A DNA stretch of 64,000 nt. Source: Membranihabitans maritimus. Its GTDB lineage: Bacteria > Bacteroidota > Bacteroidia > Chitinophagales > Saprospiraceae. The stretch's first letter is position 1. Every line of letters starts with the position of its first letter. Under the pieces are notes generated by a model. It did no database searches and was not told where the DNA came from. It saw only the letters and a list, made by a program, of their open reading frames with translations. Shown piece after piece: positions 37,664 through 47,030 of the stretch. The position numbers were made by a program, and so were the translations under genes. The stretch lies in the NCBI RefSeq assembly GCF_021729145.1, contig NZ_JAJSLW010000005.1, positions 253,946 to 317,945 of the forward strand. The letters are read 5' to 3'.

Positions 37664-39040
37664 TTAACTTTTATCCGGATTCCACCATTTATTGAGCTCT
37701 TTTTTTAATTTTTTTACGAGCTTCTCATTCTGTTCTGCCACGTTCCTTTCTTCATAAGGATCTTCCATCACATTATAAAGTTCAATTTCTTCAATAACCG
37801 GAATAAAATTTCCACCACCACCAGAAGACATTTCCCCGGCAGATTCCGAATCAACCGGAACGATCAATTTCCAGGGAGATTTTAACATTATTCTGTGTTC
37901 AAGACTTAAACCAGGTTTATCTAAATCTACCATATCATGATGTGAATCCTGACTGAATATAGCTTCCCTTTTAGTTAATTTGTTTTCGTCCAACACATTA
38001 ATTCCCTGCATATCTTTCGTTGGTTTGATTGCCACAGCCTTTAGCGCTGTTGGGACCATATCAATACTACTGACAAAATGAGAAGTGTCGAGACGAGGTT
38101 TTATTTTTCCAGGCCACTTATACATGATTGGTGTGCGAATCCCTTTATCATATGGTGATTGTTTTGATGGCCACATATAGCCGTTTCCATCTGGATTCTG
38201 GATCCATCCGTTATCACAAACATACACGACCAGTGTATTCTGTTCCATGCCTCGATCCTTTATCCCTCCGAGTAATTGTCCCACTGTAATATCAAACCAC
38301 TCACACATGGCCCAATACTTGGCAATGGATTCAGTGGGGGCCTTATCAATGTATTTTTGCAAAAGCGAGTCAGGTGGATTATGTGGAGTGTGGGGCAGGA
38401 AAGGAGCGTACCAAATGAAAAAGGGAGTATTTTTACTTCCGGCATCATCTATAAAATTAAAAACCGGATCCAATCCCTCTCTGCCTATTTTCAAGCCTTC
38501 ATCACCGTGTCTTCCACCGTGTGCGGGATCGCCATATGTCATACCATCAGTAAAACCGGCATCTTCCCAACTACCTTCCCACCATTTACCAGACTGAAAT
38601 GATACATACCCTTTTTGCTTTAACAATTCCGGAAGCGTTGGATTACTATTAAAATTGTCAATAAATGGTTGGTTATGAGGTAACCTCTGCTCCAACCAAT
38701 CTTCCCTGTATTTGGGGCCATCACCCTGATAGGCAAATTTTGGATCATTCCCTGTAATTCCGTGTTGGTGGGGATACAGGCCAGTTATTATTGATGCTAA
38801 TGAAGGGCTACAAACTGGAGCAGTGGTATATCCCCTCGTAAATGTCAAAGATTCCCTGGCTAGTTGATCAATGTTAGATGTTTGAATATGAGGATGTCCC
38901 ATAAAGCTATAATCAGTCCATGCCTGGTCATCGGACAAAATAAATATAATATTGGGTGTTTCTGCATTTGTATTCTGTCCGGACAAATGGACACTGAAAA
39001 GAATGCAGGTAATGTACAAAATGTGAATTAGGTTTTTCAT
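37664..39040 (-). CDS. Sulfatase-family protein 3 with atypical active-site motifs
   Basis: A sulfatase-like hydrolase of 458 residues with a signal peptide ending at LSG before Gln. The formylglycine region reads CSPSLAS (Cys77), so the arginine of CxPxR is leucine (residue 81, codon TTA on the minus strand). The usual GKWHLG is GKWWEG (151-156), so the histidine is tryptophan. The metal regions ILSDDQAW and YVCDNGW remain, and GGRHGDEG offers another histidine. The overall pattern, including TGLYPHQHGITGNDP, fits a distinct sulfatase subfamily rather than decay. It sits between SusD2 (10 bp) and SusC1 (49 bp). Activity cannot be assumed. Confidence 0.88.
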   Translation of the reverse strand: MKNLIHILYITCILFSVHLSGQNTNAETPNIIFILSDDQAWTDYSFMGHPHIQTSNIDQLARESLTFTRGYTTAPVCSPSLASIITGLYPHQHGITGNDPKFAYQGDGPKYREDWLEQRLPHNQPFIDNFNSNPTLPELLKQKGYVSFQSGKWWEGSWEDAGFTDGMTYGDPAHGGRHGDEGLKIGREGLDPVFNFIDDAGSKNTPFFIWYAPFLPHTPHNPPDSLLQKYIDKAPTESIAKYWAMCEWFDITVGQLLGGIKDRGMEQNTLVVYVCDNGWIQNPDGNGYMWPSKQSPYDKGIRTPIMYKWPGKIKPRLDTSHFVSSIDMVPTALKAVAIKPTKDMQGINVLDENKLTKREAIFSQDSHHDMVDLDKPGLSLEHRIMLKSPWKLIVPVDSESAGEMSSGGGGNFIPVIEEIELYNVMEDPYEERNVAEQNEKLVKKLKKELNKWWNPDKS

Positions 39041-39050
39041 GATTTACTCT

Positions 39051-40583
39051 TTAATAACCGGGATTTTGTTCCATATTTGGATTTACAATAAGTTCGTTTT
39101 GTGGTATTGGAAAAAGAAGCATAAAGGGCTCCACTTCATACGCCCTGGGATCTAATGGTAGCACTGAAGTAAGGGTAGTGGTAGGATTAGAGATTTCTAT
39201 GGCCCCGTGCTCTTTGATGACGCCTGTAGCGATGTTGAACCTTACTAAATCAAACCATCTTTTGTTTTCGAAAGCCAACTCTATACGTCTTTCCTGTATT
39301 AAAGCCTGTCTAAAACTCGATTGATCAGGAATTTCAGAAGGCGTTTTTGGATCCAGTCCCGCTCGTATACGTATCCTATTTAATAATTCAAACGGTTCTC
39401 CGGAGCTAAACCCCTGTTCATTAACCGCCTCTGCCAATAGAAGAAGAATTTCCGAATATCTAAATAATGGCCAGTTATGATTTGTTCTGGCGAAATTTTC
39501 ATCTGTAGCTTCAGGCCATTTTCTAATATATGGGATATTCTCTGTATCTGAGCGATCAAAAAAGCCAATGGAAGCTTCCAGTCTTTTGTCCCCTTCTTCA
39601 TATGCTGAGACCAATTCACGGGTAGGTAGGTTTTTACCCCATACCCCATCACCCACCAATGTCGGTATAACCTCAGGAAACGAACCAACCGGGGAAAACT
39701 GGTAGATAAAATTACTGGATTCCCCTTCACCTCCTTCTTTGAATCCAACTTCAAAAATTAATTCCGAATTAAATTTATTGTCGGGGCTAAAAATCTGTGA
39801 ATAGTCCTCTAACAACTCATACATTCCGGAATTAACAATATTTCTCAATGTATTTTCAGCATTGGAATATTCGCTATTCCACATTAAAACACTTGCCAGT
39901 AAGGACCTGGCGGCATTTTTCGTTGCCCTACCTCTATTTCCACTGTCGTAGGTATCGGGTAATTGGTTTACTGCTGTTTCAAGATCAGATTTAATGACAC
40001 CTAAGATTTCATTTTTTGGAGATCTGACAATTTCGAAAGCTTGAAGTCCATTGGTGATAGGTTCGAGAATTAAGGGTACATCTCCCCAGAGTCGAATGGC
40101 ATTGAAGTAATAAAAAGCTCTTAAAAATTTCAACTCACCTTCCATTCTGGAACCTAAATTTTGATCTAATATTCCATTTGAAACCGCTTCATCTATTACA
40201 GATAATGGCACATTCGTTTCTTTGATACCCCTGAATAATAAATCCCAGGCATTATTTACCTGCGGAATATCAGTATTAGGGATAAACCAGTCCACTCTCG
40301 CCAAATGTTGGGAAACCCCTAAATTTAATTGATTGTCATAGGTCGTATTGTCGCTTCTTGATTCAAGAAGTACGTGAGCTTGAAGAACCCATTCTTGTAG
40401 TCGCGCATAAGCACTATTTACTGATAGTAAGAACTGATCTTCTGATTGGAAGAAATTCTCTTTTGTTTCAAATGTTTTGGGTTCTGGTTCCAAAAAATCT
40501 TCACAACCTAAAGTAATAAATAAACAACTCGCTACACCTATTGCAAAAACTAATTGATATATATTCTTTTTCATAATAATCAT
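39051..40583 (-). CDS. RagB/SusD family outer-membrane lipoprotein 2
   Basis: The SusD partner of SusC2. A lipobox with LGC (Cys27) is followed by EDFLEPEP. The body has LRAFYYFNAIRLWGDVPLIL and ends in LAFENKRWFDLVRFN and LLFPIPQNELIVNPNMEQNPGY, typical of the family. At 510 residues it is full length. It lies 4 bp after SusC2 and 10 bp before sulfatase 3. Only the family framework is shared with SusD1, so the two probably bind different parts of the substrate, or different substrates. The start could also be ATG three codons downstream (MKKNIYQ). Confidence 0.95.
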   Translation of the reverse strand: MIIMKKNIYQLVFAIGVASCLFITLGCEDFLEPEPKTFETKENFFQSEDQFLLSVNSAYARLQEWVLQAHVLLESRSDNTTYDNQLNLGVSQHLARVDWFIPNTDIPQVNNAWDLLFRGIKETNVPLSVIDEAVSNGILDQNLGSRMEGELKFLRAFYYFNAIRLWGDVPLILEPITNGLQAFEIVRSPKNEILGVIKSDLETAVNQLPDTYDSGNRGRATKNAARSLLASVLMWNSEYSNAENTLRNIVNSGMYELLEDYSQIFSPDNKFNSELIFEVGFKEGGEGESSNFIYQFSPVGSFPEVIPTLVGDGVWGKNLPTRELVSAYEEGDKRLEASIGFFDRSDTENIPYIRKWPEATDENFARTNHNWPLFRYSEILLLLAEAVNEQGFSSGEPFELLNRIRIRAGLDPKTPSEIPDQSSFRQALIQERRIELAFENKRWFDLVRFNIATGVIKEHGAIEISNPTTTLTSVLPLDPRAYEVEPFMLLFPIPQNELIVNPNMEQNPGY

Positions 40584-40587
40584 GGAT

Positions 40588-43500
40588 TTAAAAGGTTAGA
40601 TTAGCGCCCAAAGTGTAAAAACGACTTAATGGGTAAACATAGTCATCAAGTCCCGGAGCTAATGAATTTCCTCCACTTCCCACCTCCGGATTGAAACCTG
40701 AATAATTATCAAAGCGTGCCAAATTGTTTATGCTGAAATAAAATCTTAACTGTTTGCTGCCAATTTTTTCAACAATATAAGAAGGCAGGCTATAACTCAA
40801 TTTTACATTTTTAATCCAAAGGTGATCCCCGGGTTCAAGCCAGGCATCCATCCACTCTCTGGAACCCGGATTTACTTCTGACCTGGGGACAATTCCATCT
40901 CCCGGATCTTCAGGAGACTTCCATCTGTTTAGAACCAATTTGTTTACATTGTAGCGAGCTACTTGATTAAAATCGACATCCCTTACTGTAGGCATTATAT
41001 CATACCCCAACATTCCTGTTAATAGACACGTAAAAGACAAGTTCTTCCATGAAACCTGATTATTGAATCCAAATATAAAATCTGGGTGGGGGCTCCCGAT
41101 GACCGTCATATCATTATTTCTGTCTACTACGCCATCACCATTAAGGTCCTTAAAAATATTAGTTCCCAATATTTTATCCGCACCCATAAACCCATGTAAA
41201 TTGGGATCGTTAATAGTGTTTTCATCAAAAAATCCCAACCGAACCAATCCATGCAGAGCTCCTACCTCTTCCCCTACCATTGTAATATTCGTGCCTCCTC
41301 TTCCCCCTACAAGTATTTTATCAATCTGGTCCGGCATTTTCGTAACTTCATTTCTCATAAATGAAATGTTTAAACTACTATTCCATCGGACTTTATTAAA
41401 TTCAGCAAAAGAGGATATTTCAAAGTCTATACCATCATTTACCATTTCTCCGATATTTACCCGGGAGCTAGAAAATCCTGAAGCACTGGGTAAGTTTACA
41501 TTGAACAACATGTTTTCTGTTGTCTTCTTATAGTAATCTACTTTAAGGGTAATAAAGTCATTGTATAACCCCAGATTGAGACCTACTTGATATTGTAATG
41601 AAGTCTCCCACTGTAATCCTTCATTACTCAATGTGGTGAGAAACTTACTTTCCATAACTGCATCCCCGATTACTGTTCTCACTGAACCTAATCTTCCCAA
41701 TGACTCAAAATTACCAATTGCATTGTTTCCGGTTTTACCAAAACTACCTCTCAACATTAATTCGCTTATAGTATTTTCTTTTGGGAAAAATGATTCTTCG
41801 GAAATTCTCCATCCTACAGCTCCGGAAGGGAAATTATCGAATCTATTGTTTTTACCGAGTCTTGAAGAACCTTCTCTTCTAAAATTTACTTCCGCTAAAT
41901 ATTTTCCTCTGAAATTATAGCTCAATCTTCCAAATCCGGCCAGGAGGGCCCATTGCTGAAAATCGTTAGAACCGGTAACTTCACCCGCTTCATTATAATT
42001 TATGATGTCATCTGAAGGAAATACATTCCCATTAATTTGTCGCAGGAAAGCTTCTTCATATTGTATAGTGTGCCCCAGAGTAAAATCGATGTTGTGATTT
42101 TCTCTCAATGAAAAATTATAAGTTAATAGATTATCAACGCCCCAGTTCTCCAAACTATAACTGGAATATGATCCATTATTTATTTGGGGGGGTGCTCCCC
42201 TTGACAAATCGCCTACACCACTAAGACTTATTAATCCAATGGTAGTAGGCTTGAATATATCGGTTTCCCGTGTAAATTGTCTTCCGTAAACTCTGGGTCT
42301 ATAATGGAGGTTATCCAGAATAGTAATGTCCAAATCTATATTTACCTGTAAATCCCTTTGAATTTGTTCATTGGTTCTTTCAAGTGATTCAAAAATAGGA
42401 TTCGGTTTAGAAAAATAGCCTGGTGCATCTGCCGCAATAAATTTTGTTAATCTGCCATTTTCATCATATGGTGATTTCAATGGACTTGACGCTATTGCCG
42501 CCCAAAGAGTACTTCTTAGTCCATCCGTAGGAATTCGGTTATTTACAGTACGGGCCCCGCTCAAATTTACACCTAATTTAATTCTTTTTGACAGGTTGGC
42601 ATCAAACTTTCCCCGAAGGGATAATCGATTAAAATCATCACCGGGCAATAATCCATTTTGCCCCAAATAGCCACCACTTATCACCGTTCTAAGTTTTTCA
42701 TTGCCGCTTTTGTATGTGAGATTATGGTTTTGGGTAAGTGATTCCGTACCTTCCCTGATGTATTCATCAAACCAATCAGTGCCACCATTACGCCATTGAT
42801 CCGGGTTATTTACAACATCCAGGAATATTTCCGGTATGGGGGTAGGGGATGTAGCTCCCGAAAATTCATCTAATTCTTCAATTCGTTCTATGTTATAATT
42901 AGCGTATTCCAGTGCATTCATCATTTGAGGTCTCCAGTTTTGCGGAACTTGATTTACCCCCACATAGGTGTTGTAATTAAATTCGCTTACACCAATTCTC
43001 GCACTGGTAGTTTCAATCAGAACGACCCCATTGCTCCCTCTTGCCCCATATATTGCGGTGGCTTCCGCATCTTTTAATACTGAAATTGATGCAATATCAT
43101 CAGAATTTAAAGTCTGTGGGAACCCATTACCAACTGGAAATCCATCAATGACAACCAACGGTTCCAATCCAGCATTGATAGAACTAATGCCCCGAACGCG
43201 AATTGATGGTGTTGAACCGGCTGCACCAGTACCTTCTCTTATTGATACGCCTGAAACCCTTCCTTTTAACAAGTCACCAGCAGTCGGTGTAGGTTGGTCA
43301 ATTAATCCCATTTGCTCAGTACTAAGGGAGGAAATACCGGAGATTATATCCTTTCTTTTTTTTGCCCCGTACCCCACAACAACCACCTCATCTAGTGTCT
43401 GGCTGTCTTCCTCCAGTATTATTTGGATATCTGTTCTACCATCTACTGCAACTTCCTGCGATTTATATCCTATGTAAGAAATAAGCAACACTGCATCTTC

Positions 43501-44136
43501 GTCAATATTTTCCAAACTAAAGAATCCATCAAAATCTGTGGCTGTACCAAGGTCAGAGCCTTTTACCAATACATTTACTCCAATTAAAGGATTTCCATCC
43601 ACATCAACAATCTGTCCTTCAATATTCAATACGTCATCTTGTAAAAAGTTATAGATTTTTGTTTTGGACGGAAGGATCTCAATGATTTTTTCTGCGGGAC
43701 GGTAGGGTTTGTATTGGTTTTTGTTATATGGATTTACAGAATTTAATTCCTTTACCTCTTCGGGACTCTCAATTCTCGAAAAAATCACATAGAACCCGTC
43801 ACCTACTTTATTGTAGTTAAACTGACTACCCTTGAATATCTTCTCCAGAATATATTCTATATCCTTTAAATTCAATAAATGAAATGGTATCTCCTCCATA
43901 GATTTTAAATCCGGGAGATAACTAAAGTTTACCTGGAATTTTTTCTGAAGATATTCTAACGCCTTTTCAATTTTTACCGTACTTGTTTCTGAATTATCTA
44001 AAGTACTCCCTTGAAATTGATCATTCAAATGGGTGTAATCTGAGAAGTTAGAAACCAGAGACTGTCCCTCTAAGTTTACCGCATATAAAAGCAGCAATAA
44101 GATAAGTGATTTTAATTTGTATACCTTTTTTTCCAT
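40588..44136 (-). CDS. SusC/RagA TonB-linked outer-membrane transporter 2 with STN domain
   Basis: A full-length SusC-type importer (1182 residues). The signal peptide ends at LEG before Gln25. The order of domains is STN (about 52-120), carboxypeptidase-regulatory-like (about 170-245), TonB-box-like DEVVVVGYG, plug (IRVRGISSIN, AIYGARGSNGV) and barrel. The last residues form a beta strand ending in phenylalanine, as usual for outer-membrane proteins. It is the first transporter after FecR (31-bp gap) and so probably the main signalling receptor of the locus. The N-terminal third closely resembles SusC1, while the barrels differ much more. Confidence 0.95.
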   Translation of the reverse strand: MEKKVYKLKSLILLLLLYAVNLEGQSLVSNFSDYTHLNDQFQGSTLDNSETSTVKIEKALEYLQKKFQVNFSYLPDLKSMEEIPFHLLNLKDIEYILEKIFKGSQFNYNKVGDGFYVIFSRIESPEEVKELNSVNPYNKNQYKPYRPAEKIIEILPSKTKIYNFLQDDVLNIEGQIVDVDGNPLIGVNVLVKGSDLGTATDFDGFFSLENIDEDAVLLISYIGYKSQEVAVDGRTDIQIILEEDSQTLDEVVVVGYGAKKRKDIISGISSLSTEQMGLIDQPTPTAGDLLKGRVSGVSIREGTGAAGSTPSIRVRGISSINAGLEPLVVIDGFPVGNGFPQTLNSDDIASISVLKDAEATAIYGARGSNGVVLIETTSARIGVSEFNYNTYVGVNQVPQNWRPQMMNALEYANYNIERIEELDEFSGATSPTPIPEIFLDVVNNPDQWRNGGTDWFDEYIREGTESLTQNHNLTYKSGNEKLRTVISGGYLGQNGLLPGDDFNRLSLRGKFDANLSKRIKLGVNLSGARTVNNRIPTDGLRSTLWAAIASSPLKSPYDENGRLTKFIAADAPGYFSKPNPIFESLERTNEQIQRDLQVNIDLDITILDNLHYRPRVYGRQFTRETDIFKPTTIGLISLSGVGDLSRGAPPQINNGSYSSYSLENWGVDNLLTYNFSLRENHNIDFTLGHTIQYEEAFLRQINGNVFPSDDIINYNEAGEVTGSNDFQQWALLAGFGRLSYNFRGKYLAEVNFRREGSSRLGKNNRFDNFPSGAVGWRISEESFFPKENTISELMLRGSFGKTGNNAIGNFESLGRLGSVRTVIGDAVMESKFLTTLSNEGLQWETSLQYQVGLNLGLYNDFITLKVDYYKKTTENMLFNVNLPSASGFSSSRVNIGEMVNDGIDFEISSFAEFNKVRWNSSLNISFMRNEVTKMPDQIDKILVGGRGGTNITMVGEEVGALHGLVRLGFFDENTINDPNLHGFMGADKILGTNIFKDLNGDGVVDRNNDMTVIGSPHPDFIFGFNNQVSWKNLSFTCLLTGMLGYDIMPTVRDVDFNQVARYNVNKLVLNRWKSPEDPGDGIVPRSEVNPGSREWMDAWLEPGDHLWIKNVKLSYSLPSYIVEKIGSKQLRFYFSINNLARFDNYSGFNPEVGSGGNSLAPGLDDYVYPLSRFYTLGANLTF

Positions 44137-44163
44137 AATTGTATTTTGTAAGATTATTATCGA
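44134..44163 (-). repeat. Leader repeat copy 2 (start region of SusC2)
   Basis: This is the second copy of the 30-bp leader, identical at 27 of 30 positions to the one at SusC1. Here it fills nearly the whole 31-bp gap between the FecR stop and the SusC2 start. Confidence 0.7.
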
Positions 44164-44167
44164 CTTA

Positions 44168-45202
44168 TTACTTTTTAGGATTAATTACAATGGTATTGGA
44201 TACGCTGTCCTTTGTTATTTCTATTTGTTCATTAAATAGGATTTCAATAGTTTTTATAAAGGTTTCCGGATTATCACTAGGCACCGAAAGTTTATCGATA
44301 TCCAGGCCATTAATTTCCGGGTCCTTAAGCAAAAATTTTACCCCGAAAACGGTTTCCATTTTATCAATTGCTTTTCGAAGAGTTATATGATTGAACTCAA
44401 TGGTTTCAGGACGCTTGTATGTTTCCTTATATTGATTTGGGTTATTACTAACTTCAATGGTTTTGGTTTTAGGGTTGAAAATGGCCATTTGGCCAGGTAT
44501 TAATAAGGATTCAGCCCCTTGTTGACCTTGAGGAATTAATTTTACCGAACCTTCATCCAAAATTATATTGGTCAAGCTATCGGATGAATAGACATTGAAT
44601 TGAGTACCTAAAACCTCCACATTAGGCCCTTTAGTTGACACTGTGAACTTCACTTTATGGTCATTATCACTTTTAATGGGTCGTACCATAAAATAGGCTG
44701 TACCCTCAAGTGAGACATGCCTGTGATTTTCATTCCATTCAGGGGCGATCTTTAAATGTGAGTTTTCACCTAAATAAACAATTGACCCGTCAGGTAACAT
44801 TATCTCTTCAGATTGATTCTTATCAGTATAATATTCAACCGCATCCTTGGATGTAACTAAAAAGAAAATTACCGTTATCAATAAAAGAAGACTGGCAGCA
44901 ATTGAAATAATAGCTAAGGTGCGCTTTGTATTTGTTTTTGACTTCTTTTCTAATTTCGGTACCAGTTCAAGATAGCTTGGTATTGCTTTTTTGCGTCCCT
45001 CTTTTTCATATTCCAAGTACAATCCGTTTAACGACCGAAGTATACTTGAGGCTTCATCCATACGTGATTTTAATTCACTATTTTCCTTGGAAAGTGTATT
45101 CCAAAAATGAGTTTGCTCTACGTCATTATCGAGTATGTATTTTCGAAATTCAGTATCGTAAATGAAATCCTCAACTGAATAAAATCTATAATCTTTGTGC
45201 AT
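44168..45202 (-). CDS. FecR family anti-sigma factor
   Basis: An inner-membrane regulator that holds or activates the partner ECF sigma factor in response to the STN domain of the transporter. Residues 1-93 are the cytoplasmic anti-sigma part and 95-116 a single membrane helix. The FecR domain follows (about 125-225, with IMLPDGSIVYLGENSHL, EGTAYFMV and VLGTQFNVY). The C-terminal ~70 residues, with ITLRKAIDKMETVFGVKFL, match the DUF4974-type STN-like extension. The layout is standard for PUL regulators. Unusually, the sigma gene is not adjacent but 1.06 kb upstream. Confidence 0.93.
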   Translation of the reverse strand: MHKDYRFYSVEDFIYDTEFRKYILDNDVEQTHFWNTLSKENSELKSRMDEASSILRSLNGLYLEYEKEGRKKAIPSYLELVPKLEKKSKTNTKRTLAIISIAASLLLLITVIFFLVTSKDAVEYYTDKNQSEEIMLPDGSIVYLGENSHLKIAPEWNENHRHVSLEGTAYFMVRPIKSDNDHKVKFTVSTKGPNVEVLGTQFNVYSSDSLTNIILDEGSVKLIPQGQQGAESLLIPGQMAIFNPKTKTIEVSNNPNQYKETYKRPETIEFNHITLRKAIDKMETVFGVKFLLKDPEINGLDIDKLSVPSDNPETFIKTIEILFNEQIEITKDSVSNTIVINPKK

Positions 45203-46264
45203 ATTCTAAATTTTATAAAAAGGGTGTTTCTCTAAGGTTTGTAAGGAAGAGTAGAAAAGTTCAATGATATAATGCTGACAATGGATTTTTTTTTCAATTT
45301 TTATTTACCAAGGTTCTATTGGTCTAATTCCAGAAATTAAGATGTTGTTTTATTCGGGAGTGCCGGGAAGTGGATATTTATTATCCTCTGATAATTATCC
45401 TATCAATTAATGAAGGCAAAACTAAACACTCCCATCATCATTGTACTTTACATCGAGGATATCCAGGGCACCGCAATGATTTTTCCCATCACATCACAAA
45501 AGATAACACTTGGTTCCTCTATCAATTCTTTACTCTTTAAAAGATGGGATACTTTCCTTTTTGCTTTATCCGGCATTATTCATAAAAGGCTTATGAATAA
45601 TGGAAAAGATTGATCATAAAGAGATAATTCTCAATCATTGTTCCCAGGATTACCCCTCATCCTGTAGCCATTGCCAGACAAAATTTTGAAAGTCCAAAAC
45701 TGAGGATCAACTGAAGACCTAGAAATAAATGTTGAAATTATCAATCAAATTTTGGATTCGCAGGTCACTGGCGTTTCAGCCCCTGACTACAAGGCATAGG
45801 GTTAAGATCAAGGCCGTAATGTCTATAAGGAATTTCCTGATTTATACATTATTCTAAATTTTTTTCAGCTCATACTCTAAGCAATTCATCCATTAAAGTA
45901 ATTCCATTTGCAAATCAACATTTCGTGTACTACGCCTTTTTCAATGGAATGGTCGATGAATATATTATTATGAACGTGAGAGCGTCGAATAATTACTCTT
46001 GGCATTATTTTATCGAAAAAAGCAATTCCCCGGGAATAATTATATGAAAATCAATGCCAGAATCAACTATTTCACTTGTTTTCCTCCCTGGGTTTCTACC
46101 AAGGGTGAATTATATTCCCTCCTTGCTCTACTGCTAAAGCAAAAGGCAGCACGCGATCAAAGCTCATTTTTCTTCTGCCTATATAATGATTATAAACAAC
46201 TGAAAATAAACACTTTGATGCAATTTTATTAAAGTAATTATTTAAATGAAAAATTAGTTTGTAC
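45203..46264. other. Non-coding gap between ECF sigma and FecR genes
   Basis: No convincing gene was found in these 1062 bp, although sigma and FecR genes of such loci are normally adjacent. Two plus-strand open frames exist, 45410-45613 (67 codons) and 45999-46232 (77 codons), without recognisable domains and against the direction of the locus. Translation of the minus strand gives only short pieces broken by stops. The region may be the remains of a lost gene or insertion, or may carry promoter and regulatory sites for FecR-SusC2. Confidence 0.45.
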
Positions 46265-46885
46265 TTACCCTATACTCCAATTAGAAGTTAACATTTTAGA
46301 AAGTAGGAGAATAATGGCTATTGATTGTGTTGAGTACAGTAAGAATAGGTGATCAGAATAATTTTTACGTAGTGATTTAATACCTTTATAAATATAATTT
46401 CGAACCATCTCTTCGCGTATACCCATGATATCACTTATTTCCTTAGCGGTCATATCTTTATAAAATTTGAGATAAATCGCTTCTCTGCGTCGGGATGGAA
46501 GTGTTTCCAACGCCTGACGGATTTCCTTCCTGATTACGTATTCGGATTCTGATTCAATCAACTTTTCCTCAGGGCTACGTTCGATAGTATTATCTCTACT
46601 CAATTTGGTATTTTGAATAGAAAACTCATTGGAATTACGAATCGAACGGATTAATTGTCTTCGAAATGAAACTAAGATATACCCTTTAATGGATTGTACC
46701 CTTTTTGGTGGTTGATTCCATAACCGTACAAATAAATCTTGAATGGCATTATCTATAAGGTCTTTATTTTTAGAAATGGAAAGTCCATAGGCATACAGGT
46801 TAGGATAGAAGTACAGATATATTTCTCTAAATACTTCCTTATCTCCTCTGATAAATCTTTTCCAATCACATTCAAATGATTTCAC
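46265..46885 (-). CDS. ECF RNA polymerase sigma factor
   Basis: An extracytoplasmic-function sigma factor of 206 residues. Region 2 covers about residues 20-90 (DLIDNAIQDLFVRLWNQPP), and region 4 about 130-180 (LPSRRREAIYLKFYKDMTAKEISDIMG), with a helix-turn-helix for -35 recognition. It ends in a hydrophobic tail (LFLLYSTQSIAIILLLSKML) that could associate with the membrane; similar tails occur in other Bacteroidota sigma factors of this type. With FecR and the STN-bearing SusC proteins it should form a transporter-anti-sigma-sigma cascade controlling this locus. Confidence 0.93.
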   Translation of the reverse strand: MKSFECDWKRFIRGDKEVFREIYLYFYPNLYAYGLSISKNKDLIDNAIQDLFVRLWNQPPKRVQSIKGYILVSFRRQLIRSIRNSNEFSIQNTKLSRDNTIERSPEEKLIESESEYVIRKEIRQALETLPSRRREAIYLKFYKDMTAKEISDIMGIREEMVRNYIYKGIKSLRKNYSDHLFLLYSTQSIAIILLLSKMLTSNWSIG

Positions 46886-46943
46886 AAAGCCTATTTTTTA
46901 ATCAACCGAACCTATGTAAAATTATATAATTATCCATCAATTC

Positions 46944-46951
46944 CAAATTTA
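46944..46951 (-). promoter_or_regulatory. -7 box for the ECF sigma gene
   Basis: The minus strand reads TAAATTTG, a perfect TAnnTTTG match, 58 bp upstream of the sigma start codon. No TTTG is found at the normal -33 distance, so it may be a weak or alternative promoter. Confidence 0.4.
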
Positions 46952-47030
46952 CAGATGAAAAAGGGTTAATATTTATTATTTTTCAATGGCTGGTGATGGT
47001 TAAAGCATAAATGAATCTTTAGAAAAAGTT

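Noticed and set aside
41063-41533. 156-codon plus-strand ORF inside SusC2
   Set aside because: It is antisense to a clear SusC gene, has no start context or family features, and the long frame follows from the codon bias of the real gene.
43031-43477. 148-codon plus-strand ORF opposite SusC2
   Set aside because: Antisense shadow of the conserved plug and STN regions of SusC2; the product has no recognisable pattern.
45410-45613. 67-codon plus-strand ORF in the sigma-FecR gap
   Set aside because: Not recognisable, opposite to the locus direction, and without promoter box; kept only as part of the gap description.
45999-46232. 77-codon plus-strand ORF in the sigma-FecR gap
   Set aside because: No domain, low-complexity AT-rich translation and no upstream signal.
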